64,000 nucleotides of DNA from the NCBI RefSeq assembly GCF_001704415.2, contig NC_030808.1, positions 134,059,089 to 134,123,088 on the forward strand. The letters are read 5' to 3'. A model generated the notes under the pieces. That model was not told where the DNA came from. It made no database searches and saw nothing but the letters and a program-made list of their open reading frames with translations. A program made the position numbers and the translations under genes. Below are positions 46,835-57,444 of the stretch, piece by piece. Positions within the stretch are counted from its first letter, which is position 1. Each line of letters opens with the position of its first letter. The DNA is from Capra hircus. Taxonomy: Eukaryota; Chordata; Mammalia; Artiodactyla; Bovidae.

Positions 46835-47405
46835 TGCTAAACCCCTGTGTCCTCCCCTGATGTGAGTCTGCACCTGTCCAGATGGGCAGGAGCTGCCAGA
46901 GCTCTGGAAGTAACACGGCCCCAAGCAGGGTGGGGTGCACAGGGCAGAAACCAGGGCGGCTCCCAAAGGAGAACACGGGCATCTGGCCCTCCGTCTAGAA
47001 GGCAGGCCTGTGGTGGGAGCTCCAGGAGGCCCACAGCAACCCAGTCCCCCTGCACCCCCCCCACCACCACCACAGCCCGGCACAGATGCCAAGCAGCCAC
47101 CATCTAAGCAGCACATCAAAGACATGAGCCAGACGGATACGCAGCAAAGAGAAGACCACTAATGACCACAGCAGGGGTCTGACTGGTGAGAGAACATGGA
47201 AAAGGCCATGTACAAACAGGAAAACGCAAACGGAGAAGGGAAACGGTTTTCCTCTAGCTGGAGCACAGGTCGGGCCAGTCCAGAGAGCAAGAAGAAAGCC
47301 CGGCCACAGGGACCAGGATACTCTCCGGTACTTTGGACATGACCTGGCAGGACAGTGAATAAACAGCTGGTGCTTAATAAGTGCTCCCTGCTTTCATTCA
47401 TGAGT
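46835..47405. other. Unique non-coding sequence
   Basis: No gene. A CCACC-rich patch lies near 47045-47080. Confidence 0.4.
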
Positions 47406-47409
47406 AAGC

Positions 47410-47635
47410 AATGTTCAATGGAAAAGGCACTGAACTTGGAGGCAGTGGCCTGAAGGGCTGGCCAACTTCAATTTGTTAAAACTTCAGTTCGTATCTTAGT
47501 TCTTGTGTCTAACTTAACCTCTCAAAGCCTCGGCTTCCTCACCTGTAAAATGGGACAACAGATGCTTGGATATTAAGAATATGGGATCAATCAGCACATG
47601 ATAAAAAAGCTTAGTGCAGTCCTGGCTCTAATGCT
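47410..47635 (+). mobile_element. MIR SINE relic
   Basis: Sense MIR: GCACTGAACTTGGAGGCAG, TAACTTAACCTCTCAAAGCC, CTCACCTGTAAAATGGGAC. Confidence 0.75.
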
Positions 47636-47639
47636 GTCA

Positions 47640-49820
47640 GGCTGTAGGATTTCTAGAAAGTCTCTTCCCGTCCCTAAAGTCTGCCTCCAGTCCCACTCCC
47701 AACGTGCCAGGGCCCTGGGAACAAGCCCTGAGGGCTCCCACGTGCTGCAGCGGCCCCTGGATCAGTCCCAGGGACCTCAGACAGGAGTGCTAGGCTAGGC
47801 CTTGGGCCCCCTGCTCCCTCACTTGCCCCTCCCCTCCTGGCTACCTGCCTCTGCCCATTTCTCTGCTCATTATCACCTCCACAGGGTGGGGAGGATAGAG
47901 AAGCAGGGCAAGGAGGTTAAATTCAAATCAGTCATTTGGTCACTTGCTGCTAGGAAGCAGGTGGAGTGAGAGGAGAGACTAGGGCCTCAGGTGCAACCTG
48001 CGGGCAGAAATGAGCCCTGGTAATTCTCGGGAAATTTCCTATATGTTTCCACGTTGGCCCAGCTCTGCTACTGAGAACTCTGGGAACCTTCAGCAGCTGC
48101 TAATCATGTTGTCTGTGGGCACTGGGGCTTCCCTGCCCTGGAGGAACACCTCTGCTGGGGAGGGAGTGAAAGGGCCTTTTTCACCATGTCTGCAATGTCT
48201 CTAGTAGCTGAGCATCCTGAAGACTCCATAATGGGGGTCGTTACGATATAGCGAAGGGCCCCAGATTTTCAGCTCTGAGGCTGAGTAATACTCCATGCTG
48301 CCCGGGGATCAAGAAAGCAAGTGAGTAAGACACTCTTCTGAGGCTGTGGAAATGACACCTTCTATTTCACAAAGCTAGTGGGAAATGTAAAGCCAAATTT
48401 CATTGAGAGGCACCTGGCAGATGATGCTACATGGGACCAGTGGAGACCATGGTCCCAGTGCTGGACCAGGCCAACAGGAAGTCCCAGGAGCAAAGTCTCC
48501 TTGTGGAGGCACCAGGCTAAGGCCCCTCCTGATGTCAGCCAAGCTCACCCTCATTTATCTTTGAGCTGCTGTTGCAGAACGCCTGCCAGTCTATGAGGAT
48601 CCACACCCCACCCACAACTAGTCAGGGGGTCACCATGCCCCAGACTTCACATTACCTACTACTGTCATCCCAAAGCTCCTAATTCTACCACTGCCTCTAC
48701 CCTGGGGTTCGCTCCCACCCCAAGCCCTTCCTAACCTCTCCATCATGATGGCCCTTCCTCTAGTCTTTCAATAATGAGAAAACTGGGACACAGAGAGGGA
48801 GAGAGTGAACTAGACATCCAGTTGCTTCTTGTGTCTTAGGTCAGATGGAAAGCAGGTTTCCATTAGCAAAGAAGAACCAAGTCCACCATCCTCCAGGGCC
48901 CCCAGCACAGCATGTTCCCATGTCTCTAAGCCCCAGAAGAGTCATCAACAAAAGTTAGTGAGGCAACTCAGATGTCAGGCGTCAGGGGCCTTTGATGGAG
49001 CAGGTGGCCTTGACCTGGTCACTCAATGCCCCCTCTCTGAGCACAAACACACACCTGGGGGCCCTGATTTATCACTGCAATTTAAACAGAATCTACAGAA
49101 GGGACTGAGAAATTCCTCAGCAAAATTGTACTTTGAAATATGGAATCTCTCCCAGGGTGTTACTTTATTATTATAGTAATTTCCTCAGAAGGGCAGGCAT
49201 CCAATGCTCTGTTCCTGCACCACCTTTGGAGACATGGAAATCTAACAGAAATATTCAGGTTGCTTTAGTGGCTAATGCAGAAGAGGAAGACACAAAGGAA
49301 GCTCTTCCAAGAAATGCAGACTCCTAGAATCCAGGTGTAGGGATGTGTTCTAGAAGACTGGGGGAGGGGATGAGACAGGTAATGGTCCAGTGTGCTCCCT
49401 CCACTGCCCCCAAGATGCCTAGGGAGCCCAGGTCCATCTCCTTTAGGGGCCCTTGTCTGCAATCGTTTCTTCCTTGGGAGGGCTGGCCAGGGCAGGAGGA
49501 GGAAGAGAGATGCTCCCAGTCCTGCTACTAAATTCCTTATCAGAAGCCATGCCACGGTGCAGGTCCCCAGCTCTGCATCTGCACATGTGCAGGGTGGGGG
49601 AGGTGGATTGTGGGAAAAGGGGGCAGGAAACCTGCTCCAGCTGAAGTGTTGAGACCGTCTGAACATTTCACTCATCTCTTCTCCGGTGACCACGGAAACA
49701 TGGAGTCCCCAGTAATCAACAGAGTACCCAATGACCAGTGGCTGAATCAGCATTAGAATTTTTCCCGTCCGTGAATTCAGGCAGATCCGAACCTTTCTTC
49801 TCGAAAAGTTCACCAAAGTG
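47640..49820. other. Unique non-coding sequence
   Basis: No supported exon. The 194-aa minus-strand frame at 49265-49849 runs into a MIR at its start and has no domain. A weak MIR-like patch lies near 48765-48800. Confidence 0.4.
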
Positions 49821-49824
49821 GTGA

Positions 49825-50060
49825 AGTGAGGTGGAGTGGTTAAGAACACTGACTGCCTGGGTGCAAATGCAAGCTTCTTACCAGTTTTGTGACCTTATCA
49901 AATTACTGAACCACCCTGCACCTCAGTCTTCTCATCTGAAAAATGGGAGAGGAAGGTTGATAATAATACCAACCCAACAGGGTTGTCTAAAAAATAAGCA
50001 AATTAATTTATATAAAGTACCTAGAATAACACCGGGCATTAAGTGTGAGCTATTATCAGC
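49825..50060 (+). mobile_element. MIR SINE, nearly full length
   Basis: Sense MIR from AGTGGTTAAGAACACTGACTG through TTTTGTGACCTTATCAAATTA, TCTCATCTGAAAAATGGG and ACAGGGTTGTC to GGGCATTAAGTGTGAGCTATT. The best-preserved MIR here. Confidence 0.9.
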
Positions 50061-50061
50061 A

Positions 50062-50140
50062 GTTTCCAAATATACCAGTGCCAGGCTGTCTGCATCTGCA
50101 TCACTGGGGACCTTTATAACTGATAAAAATGAAGATGCCC
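50062..50140. mobile_element. MER5-like fragment
   Basis: CATCTGCATCACTGGGGACC and ATAAAAATGAAGATGCCCAGG resemble the central part of MER5. Short. Confidence 0.4.
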
Positions 50141-50144
50141 AGGC

Positions 50145-52685
50145 TGTTCAGCAAGGGCAAAGTGGAGCAAGACCTGCCCAGGATTTGTTACTGCAGCTAT
50201 TTTAGAGTAATTCCCCTGGGCAGTTTCCAGGATGCAGGATCTTCAGCAGGATCTTTTGGGAGGCCAGAATACAGTCTTTCAGAATATATCCAGACCTGCT
50301 GAACTTTGGCAGAAAGAGCCCAAGAGTCTACAGCAAATTGCCCAGGTGGCATGAAGCTGCCTAAAGCCAAAAACCCTCCCTGAAATGCCATTCCCTTCTG
50401 TTGCTTCCAAACTGCCTCTGCCCTTTGCCCACAGTGGAAACCCTACACTCAAAACCATAGGGTTTCTAAGAACTCTTGAGGATTAACTAAGATGACTGTT
50501 TTAGTTTAATAATATGAATGTATCTTTGACTTTAACAGCATCTTTATTTTTAAACTAGTTCAGGGATATCCTCATAACGTGTGTGTTACCTGTCTGACTT
50601 CCTAGGCTGGAAAGACTGAGTATCACCAGCCACTGGCAGCTCTGCTCTGCCAAACCAGAAGGTTCGGGACTGGCCAGGGCTGGGCCCGACCCCTGCAGCT
50701 GTCTACACTGCCAAGACTCCTCAAGAAACAGCCCAGGGCTGCGTTACCCTATCTCACCAGCATTCCACTCAATGGCTTCGGGTGTCCCTCCACAAACACT
50801 AAGTAACGGCAACCATTTTACAACGCACAGAAAAGAATTCTCTCAAATTTACTTTTCCCTCCAGATATATATATATATTTTTAAATTTCGGTGCCTGCTA
50901 CCGCTTGCTGGCTAAGGATATCCAAACCAGAGGCACACATAACGAAGAATCATTAACCGAAAATGCAGAAAGGTTCAATTGCTGCCTGACCTGGTAGCCT
51001 GTTGTAGGCATGCGGACTGAGGTTGGGGGTTTTCGCCATCAACCTGCGATAGACTTAACTGTGGATGGTGAACTTAGGGCCCTTGCATTTCAAGGTGCGG
51101 CATGTGCATTGATGCACCAGTGATTCCTTTGGAGAATCCACTATTTGCTAAGTCCTGAGAAATCTTACCACATCAAACATGTGCACACTCAAGGGTGGCA
51201 AGTCCTGGATTTCACCCTGGACCACATCAAAGAGCAGTTCTTCTGGGAGTGCTCTGGCTGGCCAGCCAGCGTGGCAATCAGAGGCCACCTGCATTTGTTA
51301 TGGTCATTCACGGACACTGGTGCTAGGGCTAGGAGGATGCTACAGGCTGACAGTGATTCCAGAGCACTGCCTCCAGAAGGGCCACCACGTTTAGCTCAGG
51401 AATACTCTACTCCGAGGGAGAGTGTCTGCTTCCAGCCCGACACCACAGAAGCCTGGGTCTCCAGACACCATCATGAAGGGCATGGGCCAAAGGGTAGCTC
51501 AGAGAATGCAGCCTGCAGACACCAGCAGCCCATCGACAAGTGCTCAGTCCAATGTGAAAAGACATGAGCTTCAAGAGGCAGCTGTTTTTCTGGAGACAGA
51601 GAAAGGAGGCCTAGTTCTCTGTCCAGAAGTCCAGGTTACGTCAGCATCCCTGCCCCCCCACCCCCACCCCAAGCCTGCCTGCTCCTCTCTGAAAATAGAT
51701 TTAGAAAGCCTTTGCCCTGGAGGCCATCTCTCTCCAGAGCAGAGCCAAGGGCTAGATGGAAGTGGGAGGAGAGGGCGGAGAGCCCTGAGCGTGGGCCTAC
51801 CCTCCTCTGCATGTTAGCCACTCCCTCTTCCTTCCATTGAGGCAGAGCGTCTCATAGGACACTGCCTGCTTCTGGCTAAGTGTCCCCACCTGGCCCATGG
51901 TTTCTGCTAAAGCTTTGGTCCGGCCCTGGCCTGGGCTCAGGACCTGCCTGGTCTTGGAGCTGCTTGCCGTGGGTGATAAGGCCCCTCTGAAATTCCATCA
52001 GGGACCCAGGACAGAAAGACCACAGGCGGACACAGAAGTGGCCAAACCAGGAGGGGCGCCCCCTGGCCACGGCAGTTTGAGAGGGATCTGCGATCTGCGT
52101 AGGCAGCTCATTGATCCACTTTTCTGATAATTATTCCTCACTCATCACAAACGAATGACGCTGGCCCCAGCCCAGCCAGGCAGGCGGGAAGGCACCGCAG
52201 CGCGTGCAGAGGAGAATATGAGCCTGCCTGTGCTCACCCGGGAGAGGCAGGAGTGAATGGTGTGTACTATCTCTGTGCACTGAGCAGGAGGCCGGGCTGC
52301 TTTAATATTCTGCTGAATGTGGCGTTTCTTTTAACCCTTACTGGAGAGCCGTTCAGCCCAGAAAGCCAGGCTCTTCTGGCTAGGCTAAAGGTAAAGTTTC
52401 TGGGCTGCGCACAGAGAAAGGCCACAGGCCCCACACTCTGGGTCGCTCCAGAACCCACGGGTGACCGGACGGGTACACGGGGCTGGGTACCGGCACCACA
52501 GCACCCTCCTTGGGGCCGCCCCAGTAGAGAGGGTCTAGGGAGGAACCAGCGCGCCGCCAGACGCCTGGGGACTTCCCATACGTTGCTCCCCAATTTCGCT
52601 CGAATACAAAACTGCAAGTGCCCTCCTTCAACGTGGAAACTCAACCCTGAAACCAGGTTCCTAAAGTGGGCACCTATCTGCTCTC
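50145..52685. other. Unique intronic sequence next to the CpG island
   Basis: No gene. An (AT)n run lies at 50866-50879. Two unique stretches look conserved: near 52105-52160 (CTGATAATTATTCC) and near 52290-52345 (GCTTTAATATTCTGCTGAA). Frames here are chance. Confidence 0.4.
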
Positions 52686-54402
52686 CGCGACCGAGCCGCT
52701 GACCCTTCAGCGGACGCCAAGAGAGGCGGGCAGGATGCGCCGCCCCAGCGCTAGAAAGTCCAGTGTGCCCTCGACCATTGCAAATGCCCGCTCTCCCAGG
52801 TCGTCCTGACCGCTTTGGAAGTGTGCCTCGCCCACCCGGCCCTAACTCAGCCGCTCCCGCGCTTGTCCCTCAAGAAGACAAACCAGAGCAGCCCTTGCGC
52901 GGGGCGTTGATGGCGCCCCACAATGCTCCAGTCCCTGCACGACCCCAAAAGCAACCCACAAGCACAAAGACCCAGCAGCCGGAAAGGGCAGCGGCACGCG
53001 CAGGGCAGACAAAAAACCACCTTCAGAAAAGCAAGCGAGCTTTCCAGGCGTTAATCGCCGCACCCCCGCGCCGCCACCAGAATGAACGCGGGAATGTGGT
53101 GGTCTTCACCACCAGGCCGGGGAATCCTAGCCCCGCCGGGGGCCAAAAGGCCCCAGTTTCGCTTGGAGAAGGGCAGCGCTTTCCGGAGGGGTCGGGGCGC
53201 TGAACCACGGGGCTGCGGGGCGGGTGGAGGGTTCCGCTGGGCAACCAGTAGCAGCAGAACAAGGACCCGGGCAGCCCAGCGGAGCGAGCTCCCAGCTCTG
53301 CAGGCGGCGCCGGCGCCGGGGGCCGCGCGCGAAATCCTTCGAAGGAGTTTCACCCGCGCCGGACACGGGGACTGCGAGCGGGGCTGAGGTGCGCATTTTC
53401 CCGAGTTGCTTTCATCCCGGCACTAAACTCCGCTCCAGGCCGGGCTGTGTTTCCGGAGGTGGGTGCGACTGCAGCTCAACTGCGAGGAATGGGGCGGGAG
53501 AAGAGGGCGGGTGGCGGGAGGCGGGAGCGGGGCAGGGATTTCCCACAGGGATTCGCGGGCGCCGCCGAGCGCGGAGCTCCCTGCTGCGCCAGGCGCGGTG
53601 CCCGCCGAGCGCGCCTTCCCCGCCGCGGCGGCGGCGGAGGCACAGTCAAGGCTGAAGTAGCCGGGAGAGCAATGCTGCGCATAGGTTACCTTTCCCAGTC
53701 AAGGGGGAGACTGGGCGACTTTCGGCAGGACCAATCACCCACCCTACCCCACCCTCGTTTTCAGGTGCAAGAGGCCACAAAGGTGTCCACTTCTCCCCGA
53801 ATGACTCGGGAAGAATGCAGCCCGTAGGCTCCCGGACCACCAAGCTGTCCCCGAGAGTCGGGCCATCTAACTCAGCCCCTATCATTCGGCAGCCACTTGC
53901 AGCGTACCAGGGCAGAGCATCTCCGGTCCCCGCGTGCAGCGCCAGCCTGCCGAGCCGAGTCCCGGAGCCTGCGGACCCGGAGCGGGGGAAAAGGAGAGGT
54001 GGCGCGCGGCAGCCTAAGGGCATCGGTGCCCGGGATAGGAAGGGAGCGGACAGACGCCCGCACTCCAGCGGCCGGACGACCAGAGGCGCCCCTTCTTCCC
54101 CAACGCCCAGTTGCGCCGGAGCTCAGGAGGCTGCACCGCAATGCAGCGGGCTCCGTGCTCCCCGAGGCTGCGGGCGACCAGGGCTGCTAGGGAGCGCGGG
54201 AGCCAGGGGGCTCCGCGAACCAGCTGCGGGTGCCGAGAGCCAGCCGGGGGCGCGCGGGTGGATGCCGCCCCAGCCCCGCGCTCAGTCGTGGCCGACGCTC
54301 TCCCACAACCTGGCCCTCGGGTCTCGGGATGAGGGCGACGGGTAGCAGGCAGAGAAGCCCTGGGGATACAGCCGTCAACTTGCTCCGCGGAGGCTACGTT
54401 AC

Positions 54403-54460
54403 CTTCCATTGCGGCCACTGCGGATGCCAGGAGGAGCAGCAGCAGGAAATCCAGGGCCAT
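54403..54460 (-). CDS. EPHB1: EPHB1 exon 1, coding part (signal peptide)
   Basis: First coding exon of ephrin type-B receptor 1, a single-pass receptor tyrosine kinase that binds ephrin-B ligands and acts in axon guidance and cell sorting. On the minus strand the ATG is at 54460-54458, with G at -3 and G at +4 (a strong Kozak context). Nineteen codons read MALDFLLLLLLASAVAAME, then one extra G, then a GT donor (GTAACG) at 54402. The hydrophobic run L6-L11 plus AVAA is a signal peptide. From family knowledge, mammalian EPHB1 starts almost identically (Tyr instead of Phe at residue 5), the signal is about 17 residues, and Glu20 is completed from exon 2, which fits the split codon here. The open frame runs past the donor, but that extension is intron. 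The ligand-binding, cysteine-rich, FNIII, kinase and SAM exons are not in this window. Identity rests on 19 residues, the exon boundary and the CpG-island setting. Confidence 0.9.
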
Positions 54461-54895
54461 CGCCGGCCGGCGGCCCCCAGGCCGAGCCCGAGCCGAGGCG
54501 GCCGCGCGGGGAGGGCGCCGCGTCCCGGGGCGCCGCTGCGCTCCCCGCCGGTGGCTTCTCCGTATCCTTTCGCGCTCGGGCAGGGACCGGACTTCCCGGA
54601 GCGCGGCGTGGGCGTGGGCGGGAGTGTGCGCGCGTGGGGCGGTGCGGGCGCGCGTGGTTGTGGGTGTGCATGTGTGTGTGTGTGTTTATGGGAGAGGTGG
54701 GTGTGTGCGTGCCTGTGTGTAAGAGAGAGAGGGCGAGGGAGTGCGAGCCGGGTAGAGCGCGCGAGTGCGTGTGCGTCCTGGTGTCACATTGCGAGCTACA
54801 TCCGAGCCTACGAGAGGACGGAGCCGGCCAGACTGACGGGGGAGGGAGCGGGATCCCCCACCATCAGCTCTCTCCCCACCCCTAACACCTCCTGT
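54461..54895 (-). promoter_or_regulatory. EPHB1: EPHB1 5' UTR and core promoter region
   Basis: GC-rich, CpG-dense sequence immediately upstream of the EPHB1 ATG. It contains many GGGCGG/GCCGCC-type boxes but no clear TATA box, as is usual for CpG-island promoters. It also contains an alternating purine-pyrimidine stretch at about 54624-54690. The transcription start cannot be fixed from sequence, but it probably lies between the ATG and the CCAAT boxes at 54896-54937. Confidence 0.6.
54655..54720. repeat. TG-rich simple repeat in the EPHB1 promoter
   Basis: An imperfect (TG)n tract. A (TG)n core lies at about 54664-54685, preceded by an alternating GTGTGCGCGCGTG run near 54624-54636. It reads as CA-rich in the EPHB1 direction and lies about 200-260 bp upstream of the ATG. 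Confidence 0.75.
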
Positions 54896-54937
54896 CCAAT
54901 CAAGGAATCAAACCTGCAAAATTCCCCCATCCAATCA
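54896..54937. promoter_or_regulatory. Twin CCAAT boxes upstream of EPHB1
   Basis: Two CCAATCA motifs on the plus strand, at 54896-54902 and 54931-54937, are 35 bp apart. Relative to EPHB1 they are inverted (TGATTGG), an orientation NF-Y accepts. They lie 436-477 bp upstream of the ATG, at the edge of the CpG island where NF-Y sites are common. The motif matches are exact; factor binding is inferred. Confidence 0.5.
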
Positions 54938-55035
54938 GGCACGAGCACCTCCTTACACTGGCATTGTTAGTTTAAGAAAAACTTTTGCTTGCAAGGCTGT
55001 GCGGGAGGGCTCGGAAGGCGCTAGGAGGGGTCGGG

Positions 55036-55051
55036 GCTCCCCCTGGTGGTG
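55036..55051 (-). promoter_or_regulatory. Candidate CTCF site upstream of EPHB1
   Basis: Read on the minus strand this contains CCACCAGGGGGAGC, very close to the CTCF core consensus (CCACnAGGGGGCGC type). It lies about 580 bp upstream of the EPHB1 ATG, outside the densest CpG region. The motif is oriented in the direction of EPHB1 transcription. No recognised transposon overlaps it. Confidence 0.55.
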
Positions 55052-55224
55052 CTCTCGGAGAACCACACAGGCCGGCCCTAGCTCTCCACGCCCTGATTTA
55101 GGGGGCCAAGGGAAGGAACTGACTCACGCCCTTCCCTTTACAGCCCACCAGGCGAGCTTTAAATAATCAAATTTTTCTTCTTTCATCTTCTCAGCAAGAC
55201 TACGCTGACTACCCTGTTTAATGC

Positions 55225-55440
55225 AAGCCCAATGGTACACCTTATTCCTCCTGTCCATAGCACTTCACCTAACATGTGGTTTTATAGCTATCCTGTTTAT
55301 TGTGGGTCTCTCCTTACTAGAATGGGGTCTTCATTCCTGGGATTCGTGTGTGCTTTGTTCACTGCAGAATAGCCAGTGCCTAGAACAGTGCCTGGCCGGT
55401 CGAAGGTCATGGCGTGCATCTGCTGACTGAATGAATGAGG
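55225..55440 (+). mobile_element. L2 LINE 3' end
   Basis: ATCCTGTTTATTGTGGGTC, TACTAGAATGGGGTCTTCAT, CAGTGCCTAGAACAGTGCC and GACTGAATGAATGAGG are the L2 3' terminus. Confidence 0.8.
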
Positions 55441-55444
55441 TTCA

Positions 55445-55860
55445 GAGAATCTGGGGGCATCAGCCCAGTGTGCAGAGCAAAGGATATGCTTCCTATCCAG
55501 CTCCCTGCTGCTCTCCTCCCCAAGAAGCCCCCGACTTCTCACTTCCCCATGTGTTCTGTGAACGTCCGCTGAGGACCCCAATCCCAGAAAACAGGTCAGG
55601 TGGGAATGACCAGCGGTCACATAACCCCCTAGAGGGGCGTAATGCAATAGGGACAGTGGAGAGCTCTGCAAGGAAGTGGGCAGGGGAAGGCACCCGTACT
55701 GTGGGGGAAGGGCTAGAAGGACTGCAGAGGGGGACCGGGCATTGGAGGCAGGAGTGATTCTCCCTAGCCCAGCTTCCCCTGCTCTGCTTTCTTTAGCCGT
55801 ATGGCTTAAGATCAAGGACCTGCCCCAAGGCTGTAACGCTATGCGGGAGAAGCGTCCTCA
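55445..55860. other. Unique 5' flank of EPHB1
   Basis: No gene or repeat recognised. Confidence 0.4.
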
Positions 55861-55865
55861 CTGTA

Positions 55866-55892
55866 CCGCCCCCCGCCCCCGCCCCCGCCTCC
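55866..55892. promoter_or_regulatory. Run of overlapping GC boxes
   Basis: C6-G-C5-G-C5-G-CC: three back-to-back CCGCCCC-type Sp1/KLF boxes and a near-G4/i-motif tract. About 1.4 kb upstream of the EPHB1 ATG. Confidence 0.5.
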
Positions 55893-55894
55893 AA

Positions 55895-56785
55895 ACCTGC
55901 TGATGGTCTCCTCCTTTAGGATCAGCGACGACCTGTTAGGCCACCCCTCCCCACGACAGTCACCTCTTTCCCACCAAGCCTTTCCCAGATTTGTCAATGA
56001 CTTGACAGTGGGCAAATGTGATGGCCTCTTCCACGCTCCCTGCTCTCCTCTTAACAGCGTTGCCAAACCAAGCTCCCACCCTGAAATGTTCAGTCTCTCC
56101 TCTGCTTGGGACTGCCCCTATTCAGTCAGTCCTAGCCAGACTCCTATCTCCATTCTGACATTGTTTTGCTTCCCCTCTCTGACTCAGGCTACCTCCCTCT
56201 CCACCACCCTCCATCCCAGCTGCCTCGGCATCGACCTTCACTCCCTCCTCCTCCTCAACAGTGCCAGCTGCCCTCTGCCCCATCACACTGCACCAGGTAC
56301 ATCCCAACGACTCTGAAGCCATCATCCCAGGAAGAACGTGCTCCCATTACCCATAGCCCTCCTAAGCCTTCAGCACTCCTGACGTTAGGGACCAGTTCTT
56401 CTGGAGCTCTTGCCTCAGTTTCCATGGTGCCCACTTTCCTCCTACCTGTCTTAGCACTTCTTACTGTTCCCTTTTCAGTTGTGAAGGAGGTTCCCCTGAC
56501 CAGGCTCCGTCCTTGGAACCTCTGCTTGCTGAGTTCCTCAGCAGCTTCACCTGTTCTGTCTCCAGCCCTCCCGCTATGGATGAACAGATAGATGAGTCTC
56601 AGATTCCTTTCTGTCCTTTGTTACACCACAGTCTTAGGAGAGACATATCAGGCAGAGTTCCCTCTGCCACAGCTTTCTCCCTTGTCCCAAGCCCATGAGC
56701 CTGTCCTAGGGCCAGCCTAATGCCTTGGCCACCCAGCTTCCAACCCCTCCCTTCCCCAATCCTTCTGCTGCCAAACCAGTCCTCC
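55895..56785. other. Pyrimidine-rich 5' flank, possibly old L2
   Basis: C/T-rich plus strand. It has a general resemblance to the pyrimidine-rich body of L2, but I cannot define a copy. No gene. Confidence 0.35.
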
Positions 56786-56789
56786 TCCA

Positions 56790-57440
56790 GCCAAGCTTGA
56801 TCTTATCTCTTCTCAGTACAGAAACCTAATGGCTCCTCATTGTCTGCTAAAGAAAGACGGACCACTTTGGGCTGGCATCCAGACTCCTCCACAAGCTCCC
56901 TGGAACCTGCCATCTCAGCCCAGACTCCACCAGCCTCCCTATGGGCCAGGCTGTTCAACCAGCTTGATCCCCTAAACACAGCCCAGGCTTTCCTTCCCTT
57001 GCATCTGGCTAGCATGCACTCACCCACTTACTCCAGGGAAATTTATTGGGTAATGACCGCTAGCCAGGCAGGCCTGCTCAAGGCTGTAGGGACACAGACA
57101 CAGGCCCTGCTCTGAGAGAGCTTATGGAGCCGTGGAGAAGGATGACCACAAAGAGGAAAGAGGTGTCAGGTAATGGGAAGGACTGGAGAGTCAGCAAGGT
57201 GCCAGCTAAAGGGTGATGGTGGGTAGTGAGAACAGGTGTTTACTGGGCACCTGCTGCATACAGGCATTGTACCAGATGTTTTTGTGCAAACTGAAATGAA
57301 GTAAACTTCCTGCCTTCAACTTCTTCCCAAAGCCCAGCTCTCTCAGGAAGCCTTAGTGTCCCCTTACTGTCTCTCTCGCTCACAGTCTTGTGCTACGTCT
57401 CCTTCTGTGGGTACAGAATGGCTCTTCCAGACCTGGCTGA
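56790..57440 (+). mobile_element. L2 LINE fragment
   Basis: AATGGCTCCTCATTGTCTGC, CCAGACTCCTCCACAAGCTCC and CTCTCAGGAAGCC are L2 landmarks in order. Part of the middle (about 57030-57300) looks like other old repeat material. Confidence 0.6.
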
Positions 57441-57444
57441 AGGC

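Larger units (their letters stand above)
1..54402 (-). other. EPHB1: EPHB1 intron 1 (partial, donor at 54402)
   Basis: Everything left of the exon-1 donor should be transcribed as the first part of EPHB1 intron 1. It runs off the left edge, so the intron is at least 54.4 kb. I saw no exon 2 (it would continue the mature N-terminus) and no other convincing exon. The content is interspersed repeats and unique non-coding sequence. The intron assignment depends entirely on the exon-1 call. Confidence 0.8.
52690..54850. promoter_or_regulatory. CpG island over EPHB1 exon 1 and start of intron 1
   Basis: High GC with frequent CpG from about 52.7 to 54.85 kb, in sharp contrast to the CpG-poor flanks. 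The densest part is about 53.0-54.8 kb. EPHB1 exon 1 lies near the upstream (right) end, so about 1.7 kb of the island is in intron 1. Many overlapping open frames on both strands here are a by-product of low stop-codon frequency in GC-rich DNA. Confidence 0.85.

Noticed and set aside
49265..49849. 194-aa minus-strand ORF
   Set aside because: No domain, and it starts inside a MIR. Antisense frames of similar length overlap it.
53051..53353. Minus-strand 100-aa frame with an LVLLLL segment resembling a signal anchor
   Set aside because: Same strand as EPHB1 and within the island, so an alternative exon was considered. There is no domain, overlapping frames are equally open, and no convincing donor was found.
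54014..54402. Continuation of the EPHB1 start frame to a 148-aa ORF
   Set aside because: The frame runs through a GT donor exactly where EPHB1 exon 1 ends. Residues after that have no relation to the receptor.
54230..54970. 246-aa plus-strand ORF, the longest in the window
   Set aside because: It lies antisense to the EPHB1 promoter in CpG-island DNA where stops are rare. It is low-complexity Arg/Gly/Pro/Cys with no domain.
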